15,134 nucleotides of DNA, taken from CAYSNP01 sp964432485 (GTDB lineage: Bacteria > Bacillota > Clostridia > Christensenellales > DTU072). The notes under the pieces are model-generated. The model made no database searches. It was not told where the DNA came from and saw only the letters and a program-made list of their open reading frames with translations. The DNA lies in contig CAYSNP010000043.1 of assembly GCA_964432485.1 (NCBI GenBank), positions 1 through 15,134 on the forward strand. Reading direction: 5' to 3'. The position numbers were made by a program, and so were the translations under genes. This document shows positions 13,381 through 15,134 of the stretch, piece by piece (position 1 is the stretch's first letter; every line of letters starts with the position of its first letter).

Positions 13381-13395
13381 TAATTATGATTACCA
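13381..13395 (-). promoter_or_regulatory. Candidate Fur/PerR-type operator at the bfr promoter
   Basis: On the minus strand TGGTAATCATAATTA matches the 7-1-7 Fur box TGATAATnATTATCA at 11 of 14 informative positions, and the related PerR box at about 10. It starts one base after the -10 and covers the expected transcription start, a normal position for a repressor site. The surrounding DNA is AT-rich, so a chance match is possible. Iron or peroxide control would suit a bacterioferritin gene. Confidence 0.4.
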
Positions 13396-13396
13396 T

Positions 13397-13425
13397 ATTA
13401 TAACATTTTTATAGTCGATTTTCAA
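13397..13425 (-). promoter_or_regulatory. Sigma-A promoter of bfr
   Basis: On the minus strand TTGAAA (13420-13425) is followed by exactly 17 bases and TATAAT (13397-13402), with an extended -10 TG just upstream (TGtTATAAT). This is close to a perfect housekeeping promoter. The predicted start near 13390 gives a leader of about 29 nt containing the AGGAGG site. The -35 lies 19 bp past the stop of the phosphoesterase gene. Confidence 0.88.
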
Positions 13426-13443
13426 GTTGTTAACAGGCATATT

Positions 13444-14979
13444 TTATTGGGTGTTAAAATAAAATTCCTTTTCTAGGCGCACTTTCCCCTTATCGCTAAC
13501 AGCTTTAATCCTTGCTATATCGTCATATATTGTAAGCTGAGTAGCGGTATAGCTTAATGTGCCTGCTAGCTTAATTCCATTTTTCCCCCCTGCAATCAAA
13601 ACAGGGATAGGATAAGTGTCCTCCAAAAACTCTGACCTATGCACATGTCCGCTTAGTATTAACTTTATCCTCAGGCGCTCCATTTCTGTATAATATTGCT
13701 CGCTTAGCGCGTCTTGATAGTTAAACTTCTCGTCATGGCTTAAAGCAATAACATACCTATTGTCTGCCGCCTCTAGCTGTTGTACCCATTTTAATTGTCC
13801 TGCGGCAAATTGGTCAAATGCTACCACGCCCCCATATTCGGGATGGTTATCAGGTTTGTCCTCTCCGGAATCTGTTACTAAAAAGCTAAATTCCCCCTTA
13901 TTAACCTGATAGTAAAACTTTTCTAACCCAAGCATATTGCCTAATTGCGCTGTTACTTTACCTCGGGTATCATGGTTGCCCATAACAAGGATAGCAGGGC
14001 ATTCGCTTTTGGTGACTTGCGCACCGCCTGCAATAATATACTTGATTATATCATTTAGCCTATTGTATCCATCCGCATAGTCTCCAAGCATTAAGACCAA
14101 GTCAGGTCTGTCCAAATAGCTGGTGGCTCTTGCTACTGCCCGCAGTTCGCAATGCCAATCAGCAAGTGCCCAAATATTAGCTTTTTGCGGCAAATCCCCT
14201 CTAAAATGATACTTTCTTGAGCTAATACTTTTACCTAGTTTTCCGCCATAGCTTAACTCTGTTAGCACCCTGGCGCTATGTACGCTATAAGTGTTATTAT
14301 TTAGATGTTCATATGGCACTTTGATATTGTGAATCCTTTCTGTTACCAATCTTCCCCCGTTTTCCTGATATATCTTATAATTTTCTCCTTCGTAGCTGTA
14401 CTCTACATAACCGGTAGAAGAGTCATTTGTTGCCCATATAATAATATATTCCTCTCCGTTGTCCAGTACCAGCGGCTCACTGGCAAAGGCAAAAGGGCAT
14501 AGGCTAATAAAGGCAGGGATTGCAAATATAGCTATTACTACTACAATAAGAACTACACTTACAATTTTTTGCATTCGAGGTGCTAAGTAAGGAAAAACAA
14601 AGAGAAGAAATAGCAAGCCAAAGGCTATCCACAACCAAGGTAGCAATTCAATCAAAAAACCGCCCATAACCTTGATATCGTCAGGAGAAATTATGGCAAA
14701 CACAAGATTTATAAGCAGAAAAATAATAGATGCAATAGCACTAATATAATAAACTATGCTATTTTTAGCGCTTATGCCTCTAACTTTTCGATATGCATAT
14801 ATCAACATAAATATAGCATTGGCAACCATAACTGCCAACAGAGTTTCGCTAAAGCCGTTAAAGATTAAGGCATTTGCAAAGACATGACCAATTCTAAAAG
14901 CATAAAATATAATGGGCGCAAGAGTTGCTATAAGCGCAACTGCAACAATAATAGGCTTAGAATTAACAGTTTTTTTCAT
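13444..14979 (-). CDS. Membrane-anchored calcineurin-like metallophosphoesterase
   Basis: The protein has 511 residues. Five hydrophobic segments at about 9-29, 41-63, 74-98, 106-131 and 138-161 precede a soluble domain. Short basic loops (YRKVRG at 63-68, RMQK at 135-138) alternate with neutral or acidic ones (SPDD), so by the positive-inside rule the C-terminal part should face outward. Residues about 168-260 look like the beta-sandwich domain that precedes the catalytic domain in purple acid phosphatase-like enzymes. The catalytic domain has every metal-binding motif: DWH (274-276), GDYAD (299-303), GNHD (334-337), SHD with His415, and GHVH (444-447). It should bind two metal ions and hydrolyse a phosphoester. 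The substrate cannot be read from sequence; nucleotides, phospholipid headgroups or cell-wall polymers are possible. The start is fixed by AAGGA six bases upstream. No clear terminator lies between it and bfr, so some read-through is possible. Confidence 0.88.
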   Translation of the reverse strand: MKKTVNSKPIIVAVALIATLAPIIFYAFRIGHVFANALIFNGFSETLLAVMVANAIFMLIYAYRKVRGISAKNSIVYYISAIASIIFLLINLVFAIISPDDIKVMGGFLIELLPWLWIAFGLLFLLFVFPYLAPRMQKIVSVVLIVVVIAIFAIPAFISLCPFAFASEPLVLDNGEEYIIIWATNDSSTGYVEYSYEGENYKIYQENGGRLVTERIHNIKVPYEHLNNNTYSVHSARVLTELSYGGKLGKSISSRKYHFRGDLPQKANIWALADWHCELRAVARATSYLDRPDLVLMLGDYADGYNRLNDIIKYIIAGGAQVTKSECPAILVMGNHDTRGKVTAQLGNMLGLEKFYYQVNKGEFSFLVTDSGEDKPDNHPEYGGVVAFDQFAAGQLKWVQQLEAADNRYVIALSHDEKFNYQDALSEQYYTEMERLRIKLILSGHVHRSEFLEDTYPIPVLIAGGKNGIKLAGTLSYTATQLTIYDDIARIKAVSDKGKVRLEKEFYFNTQ

Positions 14980-14985
14980 AATATT

Positions 14986-14990
14986 TCCTT
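14986..14990 (-). promoter_or_regulatory. Ribosome binding site of the metallophosphoesterase gene
   Basis: AAGGA on the minus strand is six bases before the ATG at 14979, in an A-rich leader. It supports the chosen start. Confidence 0.75.
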
Positions 14991-15012
14991 TTTATTTTAT
15001 TATATCACGATA

Positions 15013-15041
15013 AATATATATTACCATGCTTAAATAGTAAA
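15013..15041 (-). promoter_or_regulatory. Candidate proximal promoter of the metallophosphoesterase gene
   Basis: On the minus strand TTTACT (15036-15041), a 17-base spacer and TATATT (15013-15018) match the sigma-A hexamers at 9 of 12 positions. The predicted leader is about 27 nt. The region is AT-rich, so this is a moderate call, and it competes with the distal candidate at 15067-15095. Confidence 0.4.
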
Positions 15042-15066
15042 ATATAGGATATATTAAAAGTATAGG

Positions 15067-15095
15067 CTAATACCATAAAAAACGTAATTTCTCAA
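15067..15095 (-). promoter_or_regulatory. Candidate distal promoter of the metallophosphoesterase gene
   Basis: On the minus strand TTGAGA (15090-15095), a 17-base spacer and TATTAG (15067-15072) match the hexamers at 9 of 12 positions, with an extended -10 TG (TGgTATTAG). The better -35 and the TG favour it; the poorer -10 counts against it. An inverted repeat sits just upstream of the -35. Confidence 0.4.
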
Positions 15096-15101
15096 AGTAA
15101 G

Positions 15102-15126
15102 TTCCATAGTGATACCTGATATGGAA
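15102..15126. repeat. Short inverted repeat upstream of the phosphoesterase promoter
   Basis: TTCCATA (15102-15108) and TATGGAA (15120-15126) form a perfect 7-bp inverted repeat with an 11-nt centre. There is no T-run on either side within the window, so it is not an intrinsic terminator as far as can be seen. Its place six bases upstream of the distal -35 would suit a regulator binding site. It lies at the window edge, so its full extent is unknown. Confidence 0.35.
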
Positions 15127-15134
15127 GTTAGTAT

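Noticed and set aside
13441..13465. ATTTTATT/AATAAAAT inverted repeat at the end of the phosphoesterase gene
   Set aside because: The 8-bp stem is entirely A-T and no T-run follows on the minus strand, so it is not a convincing terminator.
14305..14502. 65-codon plus-strand frame opposite the phosphoesterase gene
   Set aside because: It is antisense to a conserved enzyme and has no independent support.
1..15134. CRISPR array, mobile element, tRNA/rRNA or toxin-antitoxin system
   Set aside because: No regularly spaced repeats, transposase or integrase motifs, tRNA-like folds or small paired genes were found on either strand.

Overview
The window looks like a chromosomal segment of a low-GC, endospore-forming member of the Bacillota, most likely an uncultured gut-type clostridium. 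The evidence is AT-rich intergenic DNA, AGGAGG-type ribosome binding sites, a recognisable spmA-spmB sporulation pair, and a giant surface protein built from InlB-B-type repeats and GLUG motifs. I cannot place it below class level from sequence alone. No tRNA, rRNA, CRISPR array, transposase or prophage gene is visible. The standard genetic code fits all genes.

Layout. Positions 1-151 are an AT-rich leader with a clear ribosome binding site. Positions 152-11773 (+) are a single gene for a surface protein of about 3873 residues. It has an N-terminal membrane anchor or long signal, an Ig-like domain, a stalk of about 31 divergent beta-grasp (InlB-B / Flg_new-like) modules in three recognisable zones, a short linker domain, and a C-terminal glycine-rich beta-helix carrying about 12 GLUG motifs. 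It ends in a strong intrinsic terminator with a GCAA tetraloop. Then come spmA and spmB (+), 1 nt apart, with a TATAAT box so close to the spmA ATG that the transcript may be leaderless. On the minus strand follow a heme-type bacterioferritin gene and, upstream of it, a five-transmembrane metallophosphoesterase gene.

How the parts relate. The giant gene is a self-contained transcription unit and is probably an adhesin or cell-cell contact fibre whose beta-helix tip is held away from the membrane by the stalk. SpmA and SpmB are the paired inner-membrane spore maturation proteins needed for spore core dehydration. spmB and the bacterioferritin gene converge and overlap tail to tail by 18 bp. 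The best terminator for the bacterioferritin gene lies inside the spmB coding sequence. The bacterioferritin gene has a near-consensus sigma-A promoter followed by a Fur-box-like dyad, which suggests iron control. The phosphoesterase is predicted to display its catalytic domain outside the membrane; its substrate is unknown.

The most interesting items are the zoned architecture of the giant fibre, the terminator embedded in spmB, the possible leaderless spmA start, and the candidate Fur box. I did not find a clearly new multi-gene system.
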